Source: Pseudomonadota bacterium (lineage in GTDB: Bacteria; Pseudomonadota; Alphaproteobacteria; Sphingomonadales; Sphingomonadaceae). From it: a DNA stretch of 64,000 bases. Location: assembly GCA_021849075.1 (NCBI GenBank), contig JAJZTH010000011.1, positions 35,485 to 99,484 on the forward strand, read 5' to 3'. This document shows positions 44,978 to 56,300 of this stretch, piece after piece. The notes below the pieces were generated by a model that was not told where the DNA came from, ran no database searches, and was given only the letters and a program-made list of their open reading frames with translations. Made by a program: the position numbers and the translations under genes. Numbering within the stretch: the stretch's first letter is position 1; each line of letters begins with the position of its first letter.

Positions 44978-46021
44978 TCAGGCAGCGCAGGCGGCAGATG
45001 ACGGGGCGAGGGCGACGCGGTTGCGGCCGGCGCGCTTGGCTTCGTAGAGCGCGACGTCGGCGGCGGACAGCCAGTTGTGGCTGGTCATGCGATCGGGACC
45101 AAGCGCGGCGACGCCGAAGCTGGCGGTGACGCGCAGCGGGGGATCATGCGGGATTTCCATGGCGGCCACCGCATCGCAGAAGCGGCGCGCCGCCACCATC
45201 GCATCCGCCTCACTTGTTTCGGGCAGGAGCAGGCCGAATTCCTCGCCGCCCAACCGGCCAAGCGAGTCGCTGGGGCGCGAAAGGGTGCGGCACAGGTCCG
45301 CCACCGCCTCTATCACGCGGTCGCCGGCGGGATGGCCATGATCGTCATTGACCCGCTTGAAATGATCGATGTCGAGCAGCACCAGCGCGGCGGGCCGCTG
45401 ATGCCGGGTGAAGAGCGCGATCTGGCGGTCGATCGCGGCGACGAAGGCGCGGCGGGTGAGCGCGCCGCTCAGCCCGTCGCGTTCGGCGAGCAGGCGCAAT
45501 TCCATCTGTTCGATCACGATCGGCGCGAGGCCCTGAAGGATCGCCATCTGTTCGGGCGCAAATTCGCGTGCGCGGGTGTCGATGGCGCAGAGCGAGCCGA
45601 CATTATAGCCTTCGGGCGTGCGCAGCGGCACGCCGGCATAGCTGCGGATGCCCGGATCGCCCGTCACCAGGGGGTTATCGCAAAAGCGCGCGTCGGCACA
45701 GGCGTCGGGGATGATCAGCGGCGCATCCTGCCGGATGGCATGATCGCAAAAAGCGACGCTGCGGGGCGTTTCCGCCACGTCCAGCCCGGTGAGCGACTTG
45801 AACCATTGCCGGTTGGTGTCGATCAGGGAGACGGCGGAAATGGGCACGCCGACCAGCGCGCGCACCATATCGGTGATCTTGTCGAACCCGCCCTCCGCAG
45901 GCGTATCGAGGATCTGGTAACGGCGCAGGGCGGCGATGCGCCCGGCTTCGTCAGTCAGTCTGTCTTGTGGCGTCATGGGCAACCCGATGCTGGAACCTGA
46001 TCGATCCTTCCCATCCGACAT
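44978..46021 (-). CDS. GAF-GGDEF diguanylate cyclase
   Basis: GAF-like region and VLLDIDHFKRVNDDHGHPAGDRVI...GRLGGEEFGLLLPE; alternative start at MTPQDRL. Confidence 0.92.
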   Translation of the reverse strand: MSDGKDRSGSSIGLPMTPQDRLTDEAGRIAALRRYQILDTPAEGGFDKITDMVRALVGVPISAVSLIDTNRQWFKSLTGLDVAETPRSVAFCDHAIRQDAPLIIPDACADARFCDNPLVTGDPGIRSYAGVPLRTPEGYNVGSLCAIDTRAREFAPEQMAILQGLAPIVIEQMELRLLAERDGLSGALTRRAFVAAIDRQIALFTRHQRPAALVLLDIDHFKRVNDDHGHPAGDRVIEAVADLCRTLSRPSDSLGRLGGEEFGLLLPETSEADAMVAARRFCDAVAAMEIPHDPPLRVTASFGVAALGPDRMTSHNWLSAADVALYEAKRAGRNRVALAPSSAACAA

Positions 46022-46258
46022 AGGCGGGAAGCCGCGCCCCGCACACCCGCCCCAAAGTGCAGCCGCTGATGGGAGGCTGCGCCGGCCTGGTTAAAATATG
46101 ATGAAATGCGCGGCAGGCCACGCAGCCTGTCCATGGACTATGATATTATCTGTGAAATATGCAGATTTTTGGGAAATTTTCCCTTCATGTTGGATTATGT
46201 TCGCATTGCAAAAGTTTCTTCCGAGAAAATTCCGCAGAAATCCGTCATTTTTTAAAAC

Positions 46259-46274
46259 TGGCACAGCCCCTGCA
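46259..46274 (+). promoter_or_regulatory. Candidate sigma-54 (-24/-12) promoter
   Basis: TGGCAC-agccc-cTGCA vs consensus TGGCAC-N5-TTGCA; 60 bp upstream of a small secreted-protein gene. Confidence 0.45.
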
Positions 46275-46333
46275 ATTCAGTTGGCATGATCCACTGACGG
46301 ATCGACACAGTCATTCAGGGAAGGAACCAAGAC

Positions 46334-46597
46334 ATGAAGACCATCGCTTTCGCCGCCGCCGTCATTGCCGCCGCCGTCACCGTTTCGGCCACCGCCACCC
46401 CCGCCTTCGCCCAGCCGGAAGGCCGCTTCGGCGCCGCCAAAGTGACCTATGATCAGAAGACCGATCGCTATTGCTTCCGCGAGCCTGTCGCCGGATCGCT
46501 GATCCCCGCAACCCGGTGCCGCAGCAAGGCCGACTGGGCGGAGCAGGGCCTGACCATCACCCGCACCAAGGCGCCGGTGCAGCTGGCCCAGCGCTGA
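46334..46597 (+). CDS. Small secreted hypothetical protein
   Basis: Signal peptide MKTIAFAAAVIAAAVTVSATATPAFA; RYCFREPVAGSLIPATRCRSKADW; strong terminator downstream. Confidence 0.75.
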   Translation: MKTIAFAAAVIAAAVTVSATATPAFAQPEGRFGAAKVTYDQKTDRYCFREPVAGSLIPATRCRSKADWAEQGLTITRTKAPVQLAQR

Positions 46598-46626
46598 TAT
46601 CGACCGATGATCCCCATTTTCGGCAA

Positions 46627-46657
46627 ATGCCCGGTCGGACCACCGACCGGGCATTTT
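46627..46657 (+). terminator. Rho-independent terminator
   Basis: atgcccggtcgg-acca-ccgaccgggcat-ttt: 12-bp perfect stem, 4-nt loop. Confidence 0.88.
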
Positions 46658-46678
46658 CGTGTGAGAGGATGATGCGCG

Positions 46679-48802
46679 TCACCCGCCATGCGCCAGCGCG
46701 GCGAGCAGCAGCAACGCGACGATATTGGTGATCTTGATCATCGGATTGACCGCCGGCCCTGCGGTATCCTTATAGGGATCGCCAACCGTATCGCCGGTCA
46801 CGGCCGCCTTATGCGCTTCGCTGCCCTTACCGCCATGATGGCCGTCCTCGATATATTTCTTCGCATTGTCCCACGCGCCGCCGCCCGAGGTCATGGACAA
46901 GGCGACGAACAGGCCGGACACGATGACGCCCAGCAGCAAGGCGCCCAGCGCGGCAAAGCCGTTGTCGGTGCCGGCAACCGCCGTGATCGCGAAATAGACG
47001 ATGATCGGGGCCAGCACCGGCAACAGGCTGGGCACGATCATTTCCTTGATCGCGGCGCGAGTAACGAGGTCGACGGTGCGGGCATAGTTGGGACGCGACG
47101 TGCCTTCCATAATGCCCTTGTTGGTGGCGAACTGATCGCGGACGTCCTTCACCACATCCCCCGCCGCGCGGCCCACGGCGGTCATGCCCATCGCCCCGAA
47201 CAGATAGGGCAGCAATGCGCCGAGCAGCAGGCCGACGATGACATAGGGGTTGGACAGGCTGAAATCGACCGGCGCGGTGAGGCCGAGCGCGCTGTTGTAG
47301 AATTTAAGGTCTTCCGTATAGGCGCCGAACAGCACCAGCGCGGCAAGGCCCGCCGAACCGATGGCATAGCCCTTCGTCACCGCCTTGGTCGTGTTGCCCA
47401 CCGCATCGAGCGCGTCCGTCTTTACGCGCACGCTGTCGTCGAGATGGCTCATTTCGGCGATGCCGCCGGCATTGTCGGTGACGGGACCATAAGCGTCGAG
47501 CGCCACCACCATGCCGGCCAGCGCCAGCATGGCCGTCGCAGCGAAGGCAATGCCGATCAGGCCCGCCAGCTGATGCGCGACGATGATGCCTATGACGATG
47601 ACGATCGTGGGCAGCGCGGTCGATTCCAGGCTGATGGCGAGGCCCTGAATGACGTTGGTGCCATGGCCGGTTTCGGAGGCTTTGGCGATCGAGCGGACCG
47701 GGCGATAATTGGTGCCGGTATAATATTCGGTGATGACCACCAGCAGCCCGGTGACGGCCAGACCCACCATCATCGACCAGAAAAGCGCCATGCCGGTATA
47801 GCCGCCAACCCCGTCGAGGTCCGCGCCGAACACGGCGTTCATGTCGCCCAGCACCCGCCATGTGACATAATAGATAGCCGGGATGGAGAGGATGGCGGTG
47901 GTCCAGAAGCCCTTGTAGAGAGCGCCCATGATCGACTGGCTGGCGCCAAGCCGCACCATATAGGTGCCGATGATCGAGGTGATGATGCACACCCCGCCCA
48001 CGATCAGCGGCAACGCCATCAGGTTCATAAGGAAGGCATTGTTGACGCCGGTGACGAGCAGAGCGGTCAGCACCATGGTCGCGCCGACGGTGACGACATA
48101 GGTTTCAAACAGATCGGCGGCCATGCCGGCGCAATCGCCCACATTGTCGCCCACATTGTCGGCGATGACGGCGGGGTTGCGCGGGTCATCCTCCGGGATG
48201 CCGGCCTCCACCTTGCCCACCAGATCCGCGCCGACATCGGCCGCCTTGGTGAAGATGCCGCCGCCCAACCGCGCGAAGATGGAGATGAGCGACGCGCCAA
48301 AGGCCAGCGCGACGAGGCTGTCGATCACCAGCCGATCGTCGGGTGCATGCCCCGCCGGCCCGGTCAGATACCAGAAGAAGACGCTGATCGCGAGCAGCGC
48401 AAGGCCCGCCACCAGCATGCCCGTGATCGCGCCCGCGCGGAACGCGACCGTCAGGCCGCTTTGCAGCGTGCCGCGCGCGGCTTCGGCCGTGCGGACATTA
48501 GCGCGCACGGAAATGTTCATGCCGATGAAGCCCGCCGCCCCCGACAAGATCGCGCCGATCAGGAAGCCGATCGCCGATGTGAGGCCCAGGAACAGGGCGA
48601 CCAGCACAGCGACGACCACGCCGACCACGGCGATAGTGGTGTATTGGCGGCCCAGATACGCCTTGGCCCCTTCCTGAATCGCGCCGGCGATCGCCTGCAT
48701 GGTGTCATTGCCCGGCGATTGGCTGAGCACCTGACGACTGGTGAACAATCCATAGACTATGGCCAGCAGGCCACACCCTATGGCGATGAAGATGATCTGC
48801 AT
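46679..48802 (-). CDS. hppA: Membrane-bound proton-translocating pyrophosphatase
   Basis: [81 protein letters not shown]. Confidence 0.97.
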   Translation of the reverse strand: MQIIFIAIGCGLLAIVYGLFTSRQVLSQSPGNDTMQAIAGAIQEGAKAYLGRQYTTIAVVGVVVAVLVALFLGLTSAIGFLIGAILSGAAGFIGMNISVRANVRTAEAARGTLQSGLTVAFRAGAITGMLVAGLALLAISVFFWYLTGPAGHAPDDRLVIDSLVALAFGASLISIFARLGGGIFTKAADVGADLVGKVEAGIPEDDPRNPAVIADNVGDNVGDCAGMAADLFETYVVTVGATMVLTALLVTGVNNAFLMNLMALPLIVGGVCIITSIIGTYMVRLGASQSIMGALYKGFWTTAILSIPAIYYVTWRVLGDMNAVFGADLDGVGGYTGMALFWSMMVGLAVTGLLVVITEYYTGTNYRPVRSIAKASETGHGTNVIQGLAISLESTALPTIVIVIGIIVAHQLAGLIGIAFAATAMLALAGMVVALDAYGPVTDNAGGIAEMSHLDDSVRVKTDALDAVGNTTKAVTKGYAIGSAGLAALVLFGAYTEDLKFYNSALGLTAPVDFSLSNPYVIVGLLLGALLPYLFGAMGMTAVGRAAGDVVKDVRDQFATNKGIMEGTSRPNYARTVDLVTRAAIKEMIVPSLLPVLAPIIVYFAITAVAGTDNGFAALGALLLGVIVSGLFVALSMTSGGGAWDNAKKYIEDGHHGGKGSEAHKAAVTGDTVGDPYKDTAGPAVNPMIKITNIVALLLLAALAHGG

Positions 48803-49048
48803 GCTTGTTCCTCTCCCCCTGTTGTTGCTGTCATCGGCCGCTCCGCAGGGAATGACGGGCGAACGAAAGGCGCAGCAGTGGGCGGCCGGACGGAACAGGT
48901 CCGGCATCGGGCACCGCGTCAATCAGCATCAGGGCGTCACGCATCGATGCGCTCCAACCGGCTGAGAATAGGGTGGAAGGACGCTACAGCGCCAACGGCG
49001 CGCGTCAAGTGGTCTGGAAAGACAAGCGTCCCGGTTCAGGCCAAGGTT

Positions 49049-50155
49049 TCAGGCCGCCTGGGCCAGAGCCGTCTGCGTGGCGGCGATCCAGCCGCCGCCC
49101 AGCACGCGGTCGCCGGCATAAAGGACAGCCGCCTGACCCGGCGCCACGCCATATTCGGGCGCGTCGAAGATCAGCCGATCGCCATCCAGACGGGCAGGCA
49201 CGGGCTTTGCCATGGAGCGGACCTTGGCGGTCAGCGGTCCGGTGAAGTCGCCGCCCAGCCAGTTGATGTCGCTGAGCAGCGCGCCCGACACCGCCAGCGC
49301 CGCCTTTGGTCCGACGATCACGCGGCGCGCCTCCGCATCAAGGCGCACGACATAGAGCGGATCGGGCTGGCCGCCGATCTCCAGCCCCTTGCGCTGGCCG
49401 ACGGTATAATGGATCAGCCCCTTGTGCCGGCCGAGCAGCCGGCCGTCGATATGGACGATATCGCCGCCCTCGTCGGCGTCGGGGCGCAATTTGCGCACGA
49501 TCTTCGCATAATCGCCGTCGGGCACGAAGCAAATGTCCTGACTGTCAGGCTTCAATGCCACCGACAGGACGAGTTCGGCCGCGATTTCGCGCACCTGCGG
49601 CTTGGGCAGGCCACCCAGCGGAAAGCGCAGATAGTCAAGCTGCGCCTGAGTCGTGGCGAACAGAAAATAGCTCTGGTCGCGGGCGGGATCGGCGGCGCGG
49701 TGCAGTTCGGCACCCTGCGCGCCCTCCACCCGCTGGACATAATGGCCGGTGGCGAGGCAGTCCGCGCCCAGATCCCGCGCGATCTGGAACAGGTCGGTGA
49801 ACTTCACCCCCATATTGCACTTCACGCAGGGAATAGGCGTGCGGCCGGCCATATATTCATTGGCGAAGTCGGAAATCACCGAATCGCGAAAAGCCGTTTC
49901 ATAATCAAACACATAATGAGCAATGCCGATGCGATCGGCGACGGCGCGCGCATCGCGAATATCCTGCCCCGCGCAGCAGCTGCCGGTGCGGCCGACGGCG
50001 GCGCCATGATCATAAAGCTGAAGCGTAACGCCGATAACCTCCGCGCCGGTCTTTGCGGCGAGCGCGGCGACGACGCTGCTGTCCACGCCGCCCGACATGG
50101 CGACGACGATGCGCCGCTGATCGAGCGGCTGGGGAAGCTGAAACTGGGGCTGCAT
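49049..50155 (-). CDS. mnmA: tRNA-specific 2-thiouridylase
   Basis: [46 protein letters not shown]. Confidence 0.96.
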   Translation of the reverse strand: MQPQFQLPQPLDQRRIVVAMSGGVDSSVVAALAAKTGAEVIGVTLQLYDHGAAVGRTGSCCAGQDIRDARAVADRIGIAHYVFDYETAFRDSVISDFANEYMAGRTPIPCVKCNMGVKFTDLFQIARDLGADCLATGHYVQRVEGAQGAELHRAADPARDQSYFLFATTQAQLDYLRFPLGGLPKPQVREIAAELVLSVALKPDSQDICFVPDGDYAKIVRKLRPDADEGGDIVHIDGRLLGRHKGLIHYTVGQRKGLEIGGQPDPLYVVRLDAEARRVIVGPKAALAVSGALLSDINWLGGDFTGPLTAKVRSMAKPVPARLDGDRLIFDAPEYGVAPGQAAVLYAGDRVLGGGWIAATQTALAQAA

Positions 50156-50357
50156 GGGCGCGCATATAGGGCATGAGAGGCGGTTTGGAAATGCGCCTGT
50201 AGCGCATCCGCGCCGGCACCGGCCCTCAAACCCCGGCACTATGGTTAACAATTTATGTCGCCCCGAAGCCGATTTGGCGACCGAATAGGCGAAATGACGC
50301 GACAAAGCGCGTGGCGGGTTTACCGACGGTTATCCATTCCTCTCTAAAGAAGAGGGC

Positions 50358-50657
50358 ATGGATCTGAGTTTCCTCCGGGGCGGCGGCCTGAAACCCGCCG
50401 CCACCCGACCGCTGAGCCGGCCGCGCGTTCCCGCGTGGCCTTTCCTGCGGGCCGCCACGGCGGCTGCGCAGGCGGCCAGCCCCACCGCGCAGGCGGTGGC
50501 GGGCGTCCTGCGGGGGCAGGATGGGAGCGAAGACTGGATTCAGGAACTGGCGGGAATTTTCGCGCCACGTTCCGGCGGCAAGATCGAAGCCGTGCGTCTC
50601 GCAGGGAGCTTTAACCCGCTGATCGCGAGCCGTTTAACCGGGGACAGAGAAAGATGA
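50358..50657 (+). CDS. Hypothetical protein (weak)
   Basis: 99-aa ORF in the mnmA-sciP gap; no recognisable family. Confidence 0.3.
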   Translation: MDLSFLRGGGLKPAATRPLSRPRVPAWPFLRAATAAAQAASPTAQAVAGVLRGQDGSEDWIQELAGIFAPRSGGKIEAVRLAGSFNPLIASRLTGDRER

Positions 50658-50761
50658 AGGCAGTGTTTACCGTTGCAGTTTAGCCGTTGTTCAGGGCTGA
50701 TCGACATAAGGGTTTTCACAGCTGAATTCAGCAATGCCAGTGCCGCACATTGAGGGTAAGA

Positions 50762-51061
50762 ATGATCGAGAACCAGAAAATCAGGCCCGCCCAGGTCGTC
50801 GGCCCACTCGGAGAGCCGTTAACCCTGGAGAGTTTGCCGCCCACCGACACCACCCGCTGGGTCGTGCGGCGCAAGGCCGAAGTGGTCGCGGCGGTCAATG
50901 GCAATCTGCTGACCGTGGACGAAGCGTGCGCCCGTTACAATCTGACGCTGGAAGAATTTGCCAGCTGGCAGCGCGCCGTCGACCGGTCGGGCATGCATGG
51001 CCTGCGTGTCACGCGCATCCAATATTATAAGTCGCTCTATGAGCGGCAGCAGAAATATTGA
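50762..51061 (+). CDS. sciP: CtrA inhibitor SciP (DUF1153)
   Basis: MIENQKIRPAQVVGPLGEPLTLESLPPTDTTRWVVRRKAEVVAAVNGNLLTVDEACARYNLTLEEFASWQRAVDRSGMHGLRVTRIQYYKSLYERQQKY. Confidence 0.93.
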   Translation: MIENQKIRPAQVVGPLGEPLTLESLPPTDTTRWVVRRKAEVVAAVNGNLLTVDEACARYNLTLEEFASWQRAVDRSGMHGLRVTRIQYYKSLYERQQKY

Positions 51062-51079
51062 TCAAACCCCTTTTTGAGG

Positions 51080-51132
51080 GTCGCACAGGAAAAGGGCCGC
51101 CGGATATTCCGGCGGCCCTTTTCCTGTGCGAC
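51080..51132. terminator. Perfect 25-bp inverted repeat; likely bidirectional terminator after sciP
   Basis: gtcgcacaggaaaagggccgccgga-tat-tccggcggcccttttcctgtgcgac. Confidence 0.8.
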
Positions 51133-51280
51133 TTTCAAATCCGCAGAGCGGCGCGCCAGAACGGCGCAGGGGCAGGATGGTTTCCGTGCCGGAATCATTT
51201 TTCGCGCATGGAACGCGACGCCCTTTCCTCCGTTGAAACAAGCACCCAACCCGCAGGGGGCGTGGTTCAAGGAGAGTATC

Positions 51281-51535
51281 ATGGGCATCATCTTGTGGCT
51301 TATCGTCGGCGGCATCATTGGCTGGCTTGCCAGCATGGTCATGCGCACCGATGCGCAGCAGGGCATTCTGCTCAACATCGTGGTCGGCATCGTCGGCGCC
51401 TTCATCGGCGGCCTGATCTTCAGCGGCGGTTCGATCAATGACGGGCTGACGCTCTACAGCTTCCTCGTGTCGCTGGTCGGCGCGATCATCCTGCTGGCGA
51501 TCGTCAATCTGGTGCGTCGCGGATCGGTGCGGTAA
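51281..51535 (+). CDS. GlsB/YeaQ/YmgE family stress-response membrane protein
   Basis: MGIILWLIVGGIIGWLASMVMRTDAQQGILLNIVVGIVGAFIGGLIF. Confidence 0.92.
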   Translation: MGIILWLIVGGIIGWLASMVMRTDAQQGILLNIVVGIVGAFIGGLIFSGGSINDGLTLYSFLVSLVGAIILLAIVNLVRRGSVR

Positions 51536-51558
51536 CGCCCGACCCATCGCAATATGAC

Positions 51559-51597
51559 AAAAAAGGCTGCGCCTGTCGAAGGCGCGGCCTTTTTTTT
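51559..51597. terminator. Bidirectional terminator between two GlsB-like genes
   Basis: aaaaaaggctgcgcc-tgtcgaa-ggcgcggcctttttttt. Confidence 0.85.
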
Positions 51598-51853
51598 AAC
51601 GCCGCGCGGCGAACCAGCGATAGAGCGCCAGCACCGCGATCGCCCCCAATATGGCGGCGATATAGCCGGCCCGCTCCCCCGGCACATAAATGCCCGCGAG
51701 ACGCCCCACGAAGCCTGCCAGCAACGCGCCGGCGATGCCCAGCAATATCGTGACGATACAACCGCCCGGGTCCCGCCCGGGCATGATCAGTCTTGCGATC
51801 GCTCCCGCAATCAGGCCGAGAAATATCCAACCCAGCAAATCCATGGCGCGCAC
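51596..51853 (-). CDS. GlsB/YeaQ/YmgE family membrane protein (second copy)
   Basis: MDLLGWIFLGLIAGAIARLIMPGRDPGGCIVTILLGIAGALLAGFVGRLAG. Confidence 0.9.
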   Translation of the reverse strand: MRAMDLLGWIFLGLIAGAIARLIMPGRDPGGCIVTILLGIAGALLAGFVGRLAGIYVPGERAGYIAAILGAIAVLALYRWFAARR

Positions 51854-52083
51854 CTCTCCGTCGCTCTCACCATAACCGCATCATCGCGCAGCGCCCGGCC
51901 GACCCAACCGAACGATACGCAGTCGTTATGAACGAACCGACCGGCCCGTTTCCACCCCCTTCTAGCATGAAATATGGCTTTGCCGTTTCAGTTTGAAGCA
52001 TGATATTGGGGGTTGAGGGTGGTGCTATATTCATATAACACAGTCGCCAACATGGGGCGAAGCGCCGGAGAGATGGAATCGGC

Positions 52084-53253
52084 ATGAATTACGAAACACA
52101 GCTGTCGGGTGAGGCCGCTGCCTTGGTGGGCGAGGATCAATCGCGCCGCAGCCGCAAGCGGCTGCTGATCGGCGGGGGCGTTGCACTGGTGCTGGTCGTG
52201 GCCGCCGTCGCAATCTCCATGCGCGGGGGCGACAGCGCGAACACGGCCGCGCCCACAGCGCAGGTGCCGGTCGTCACGGTGATCACCCCGGGCCAGTCGA
52301 CGGTGTCGCGCACGGTCAGCGCTACCGGATCGCTCGCCGCGCGGGTCGACATGCCGGTCGGCGTGGTCGGCGAAGGCGGCATGGTGACGCGCGTGCTGGT
52401 GCAGCCGGGCGATTGGGTCCGCGCAGGCCAGGTGCTGGCGACCGTCGAACGATCGGTCCAGACGGAACAGGTCCGCTCTCTGGCCGCACAGGTGGAAGTG
52501 CAGCGCGCCAACGCCAAGCTGGCGCAGGCCCAGCTCGATCGCGCCAAGGCGCTAGTCGGGCGCGGTTTCATCAGCGCCGCCGACATCGACCAGCGCACCG
52601 CGACGCGCGATCAGGCCGAAGCGCAGATGCGCGTGGCGCAGGCGCAGCTGGCCGAACAGCAGGCGCGCACCGGGCGGCTGGACATTCGCGCGCCCGCCTC
52701 CGGGCTGGTGCTGACGCGCACGGTCGAGCCGGGCCAGATCGTCCAGGCCGGCGGCGGCGTGCTGTTCCGCATGGCCAAGGATGGCGAGATGGAAATGCAG
52801 GCGCAGGTCGCCGAAGGCGATCTGGCGACGCTGCGCGCAGGCAATAGCGCGACGGTGACGCCGATCGGCGGCAGGCAGGGCTTTGCCGGGCGGGTGTGGC
52901 AGGTGTCGCCCGTCATCGATCCGCAGACGCGGCAGGGCATCGCCCGGATCGCCGTGCCCTATAATGGCGCGATCCGGCCGGGCGGCTTTGCGTCGGCCCT
53001 GATCACCAGCGGATCGGGCAGCGCGCCGTTGCTGCCGGAATCGGCGGTGCAGAACGACGCCAAGGGCAGTTATGTCTATATCGTCAACGCCAAGGGACAG
53101 GTGGAGCGGCGCGACGTGACCGTGGGCCAGGTGTCCGACAATGGCGTGGCGGTGACGGGCGGGATCGCCGGCACGGAACAGATTGTGACGTCGGCCGGCG
53201 CCTTCCTGACGCCGGGCCAGAAGGTCAAGCCGGAACGGTTGAAGGCCGGATAA
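52084..53253 (+). CDS. RND efflux periplasmic adaptor subunit
   Basis: Membrane-fusion protein architecture: N-terminal TM, biotinyl-like VLVQPGDWVRAGQVLATVE, coiled coil, beta-barrel. Confidence 0.93.
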   Translation: MNYETQLSGEAAALVGEDQSRRSRKRLLIGGGVALVLVVAAVAISMRGGDSANTAAPTAQVPVVTVITPGQSTVSRTVSATGSLAARVDMPVGVVGEGGMVTRVLVQPGDWVRAGQVLATVERSVQTEQVRSLAAQVEVQRANAKLAQAQLDRAKALVGRGFISAADIDQRTATRDQAEAQMRVAQAQLAEQQARTGRLDIRAPASGLVLTRTVEPGQIVQAGGGVLFRMAKDGEMEMQAQVAEGDLATLRAGNSATVTPIGGRQGFAGRVWQVSPVIDPQTRQGIARIAVPYNGAIRPGGFASALITSGSGSAPLLPESAVQNDAKGSYVYIVNAKGQVERRDVTVGQVSDNGVAVTGGIAGTEQIVTSAGAFLTPGQKVKPERLKAG

Positions 53254-53366
53254 GCCCGGTCGAGACAGGGCGGCGCACGGCGCGCCGTCCATGATTATGC
53301 GCGCGAAATATGGCGCGCCGCACAGGATGAAGGGACGCGAGCGGCGTCCGGCGAAGGAAGCGCGTC

Positions 53367-56300
53367 ATGGATTTTCGCAATATTTCCGCATGGGCGATCC
53401 GCAACCCGGTCACGCCGCTGGTGCTGTTCGCCGCGCTGGTGATGGCGGGCATCGTCAGTTTCCTGCGGATGGACGTCAATAATAATCCCGACGTCAGCTT
53501 CCCCATGGTCAGCGTCACCGTGTCGCAGCCGGGCGCTGCGCCGACCGAGCTGGAAACGCAGGTCACGCAACGGGTCGAGGCCGCCGTGCGCGGCATCAGC
53601 GGCGTGGACGAGATCACGTCCTTCGCATCCGAAGGCCAGTCGCTGACCAACGTGCAGTTCCAGATCGGCACGCCGGTCGACCGCGCGGTCGCCGACGTCA
53701 AAAATGCCGTGGACCAGATTCGCAGCGACCTGCCCGATGGCATATTGGAGCCGCAGGTCCAGCGCATCGACGTGGATGGCGGGCCGATCGCCTATTTCAG
53801 CGCCGAAGCGACCGACATGACGCTGGAGGAACTGTCCTGGTATGTCGACAATACGGTCGCCAAGCGATTGCTGTCGATCAGCGGCATGGCGGCGGTGAAG
53901 CGCGGCGGCGGCGTGAGCCGGGAAATCCGCGTCATCCTCGACCCGGCCAAGCTGCAAGCCTATGGCGTGACCGCCGCGCAGGTGAACGGCCAGTTGCAGC
54001 AGGTGAACCTGAATGCGGCGGGCGGACGCACCGAAATTGCCGGCGCGGAACAGTCGATCCGCGTGCTGGGCAACGCCGCCAGCGCCCGCACGCTGGGCGA
54101 CACGCAAATCGCCATTTCGGGCGGGCGCACGGTCAAGCTGTCGGACTTGGCCAGCGTGCGCGACATGTATGCCGAGCAGCGCAGCCTGGCGCTGATGAAC
54201 GGGCGGCAAGTCACCAGTTTCAGCCTGGAAAAGGCCAAGGGATCGTCGGACGTCACGGTCTATGACGAAGCGATGAAGGTGCTGGACAAGCTGAAGAAGG
54301 AAAATCCCAAGGTCCAGTATAAGCAGCTCTTCTCCAGCGTCGAATATACCAAGGGCCAGTATCACAGCGCCATGTCGGCGATGATCGAGGGCGCGGTGCT
54401 GGCGGTCGTGATCGTTTTCCTTTTCCTGCGCGACTGGCGCGCGACGATGATTTCCGCGCTGGCCATTCCGCTGTCGGCGATCCCCGCCTTCTGGTTCATG
54501 GACATGCTGGGCTTTACGCTGAACGGCATTTCGCTGCTGGCGCTGAGCCTGGTGGCGGGCGTGCTGGTCGACGACGCGATCGTGGAGATCGAGAATATCG
54601 TGCGCCACATGCGCATGGGCAAAAGCGCCTATCAGGCGTCGATCGACGCGGCGGACGAGATTGGCCTGGCGGTGCTGGCGACCACCATGGCGATCGTCGC
54701 GGTGTTCCTGCCGGTGGCGCTGATGCCGGGTCTGGCGGGACAGTTCTTCATCCAGTTCGGCATGACCGTGGTCGTATCCGTGCTGATGAGCCTGGCCGTC
54801 GCGCGCCTGATCACGCCGATGATCGCCGCCTATTTCCTGAAAGCCCATGGCGAGGAAAGCCATGGCGAAGGCTGGCTGATGGACCGTTATATGGGCGTGC
54901 TGCGCTGGTCGCTGGAGGACCGCAAGGCCAAGGCGCGCCGTGCGCAGGGCGGTTTCCGCAACCGGACGGCGGCCTTCTTCACCGATCATCGCGTCTGGAC
55001 GCTGGGCATCGGCATTCTGGCCTTTGGCGCGACCATCGTCGCCTTCGCGACGCTGCCCATGACGTTCCAGCCGACCACCAACACCGATTTCAGTCAGGTG
55101 AAGATCGAAACCGTGCCGGGCAGCACGTTGCAACAAACCACCGCCATCACCCGCAAGGTGGCCGACATGCTGAGCGCCGACACGGACATGGTGGAGGCCG
55201 CCTTCGCCGATATCGAACCGACCGGCGCCGACATTTTCCTGACTCTGAAGAAGGACCGGCCGATCAGTTCGGTCGACTGGGAGCGCAAGGTCGCCCCCAA
55301 ATTCCAGACCGTGGCCGACGCCCGCGTCAATTTTCAGTCGCAGTCGGGTGGCGGCTTTGGTCGCGACATCATCATGATGTTCGGGTCGGACGATCCGGCG
55401 CTGCTGGAACAGACCGCCAACCGGCTGGTGCATGAAATGGCCGCCATTCCCGAACTGCGCGCGCCGCGCGTGCAGGGCGACATGCAGCGGCCCGAAATCA
55501 TCATCAAGCCGCGACTGGACCTGGCCGCCAGCATGGGCGTGACGACGATGGCGCTCAGCCAGTCGATCCGCATCGCCACGATCGGCGACATCGACCAGAA
55601 CAGCGCCAAATTCTCGCTGTCCGACCGCCAGATTCCGATCCGCGTCGCGCTGGCGGAGGACAGCCGCAAGGATATCGCCACCATCCAGAACATGCCGGTG
55701 CCGACCGTATCGGGCGGATCGGTGCCGCTGCGCGTGGTGGCCGACATCAGCTTTGGCGCGGGGCCGACGCAAATCCGCCGTTACAACCAGATCCGCCGCG
55801 TCGTGGTGGGCGCCGATCTGGCGCCGGGCATCGTTACCAGTCAGGCCATGGCCAAGATCAACGCCCTGCCGCTGATGAAGGACCTGTTGGCCGGCAAGGT
55901 GCAGGGCGTGCAGAAGCTGAATGCGGGCGACGCCAAATGGCAGGCGGAGATGATCCAGAACTTCATCATCGCCGTCTTTTCCGGCATTTTGCTGGTGCTG
56001 GCGGTGCTGACCTTGCTGTACAAGCGCCTGATGCCGCCCTTCGTCAATCTGGGGTCGCTGTTGCTGGCGCCGCTGGGCGGCGCGCTGGCCCTGCATGTCG
56101 CGGGACAGCCGGTGTCCATGCCGGTCTTCATCGGCCTGCTGATGCTGCTGGGCATCGTCGCGAAAAACTCCATCCTCGTCATCGATTTCGCGCTGGAGGA
56201 AATGGAGAAGGGCGTGCCCAAGAAGGAGGCGATCATCGACGCCGGGCACAAGCGCGCCCAGCCGATCGTGATGACCACCGTCGCGATGGTGGCGGGCATG

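Noticed and set aside
46098-46289. 63-aa ORF upstream of the small secreted protein
   Set aside because: AT-rich intergenic region overlapping the sigma-54-like promoter; no SD.
46688-50176. 1162-aa ORF antisense to hppA and mnmA
   Set aside because: Spans two convincing genes on the other strand; mirrored codon bias explains it.
50640-50830. Possible CtrA boxes (TTAA-N7-TTAA) near sciP
   Set aside because: TTAA-like elements occur but none with correct spacing by eye.
51058-51547. ORFs on both strands reading ...RTGKGPPDIPAALFLCD...
   Set aside because: Same peptide arises from both strands because the DNA is a perfect palindrome (51080-51132); not coding.
53295-56249. 984-aa ORF antisense to the RND permease
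   Set aside because: Shadow ORF; composition typical of the complement of GC-rich coding sequence.
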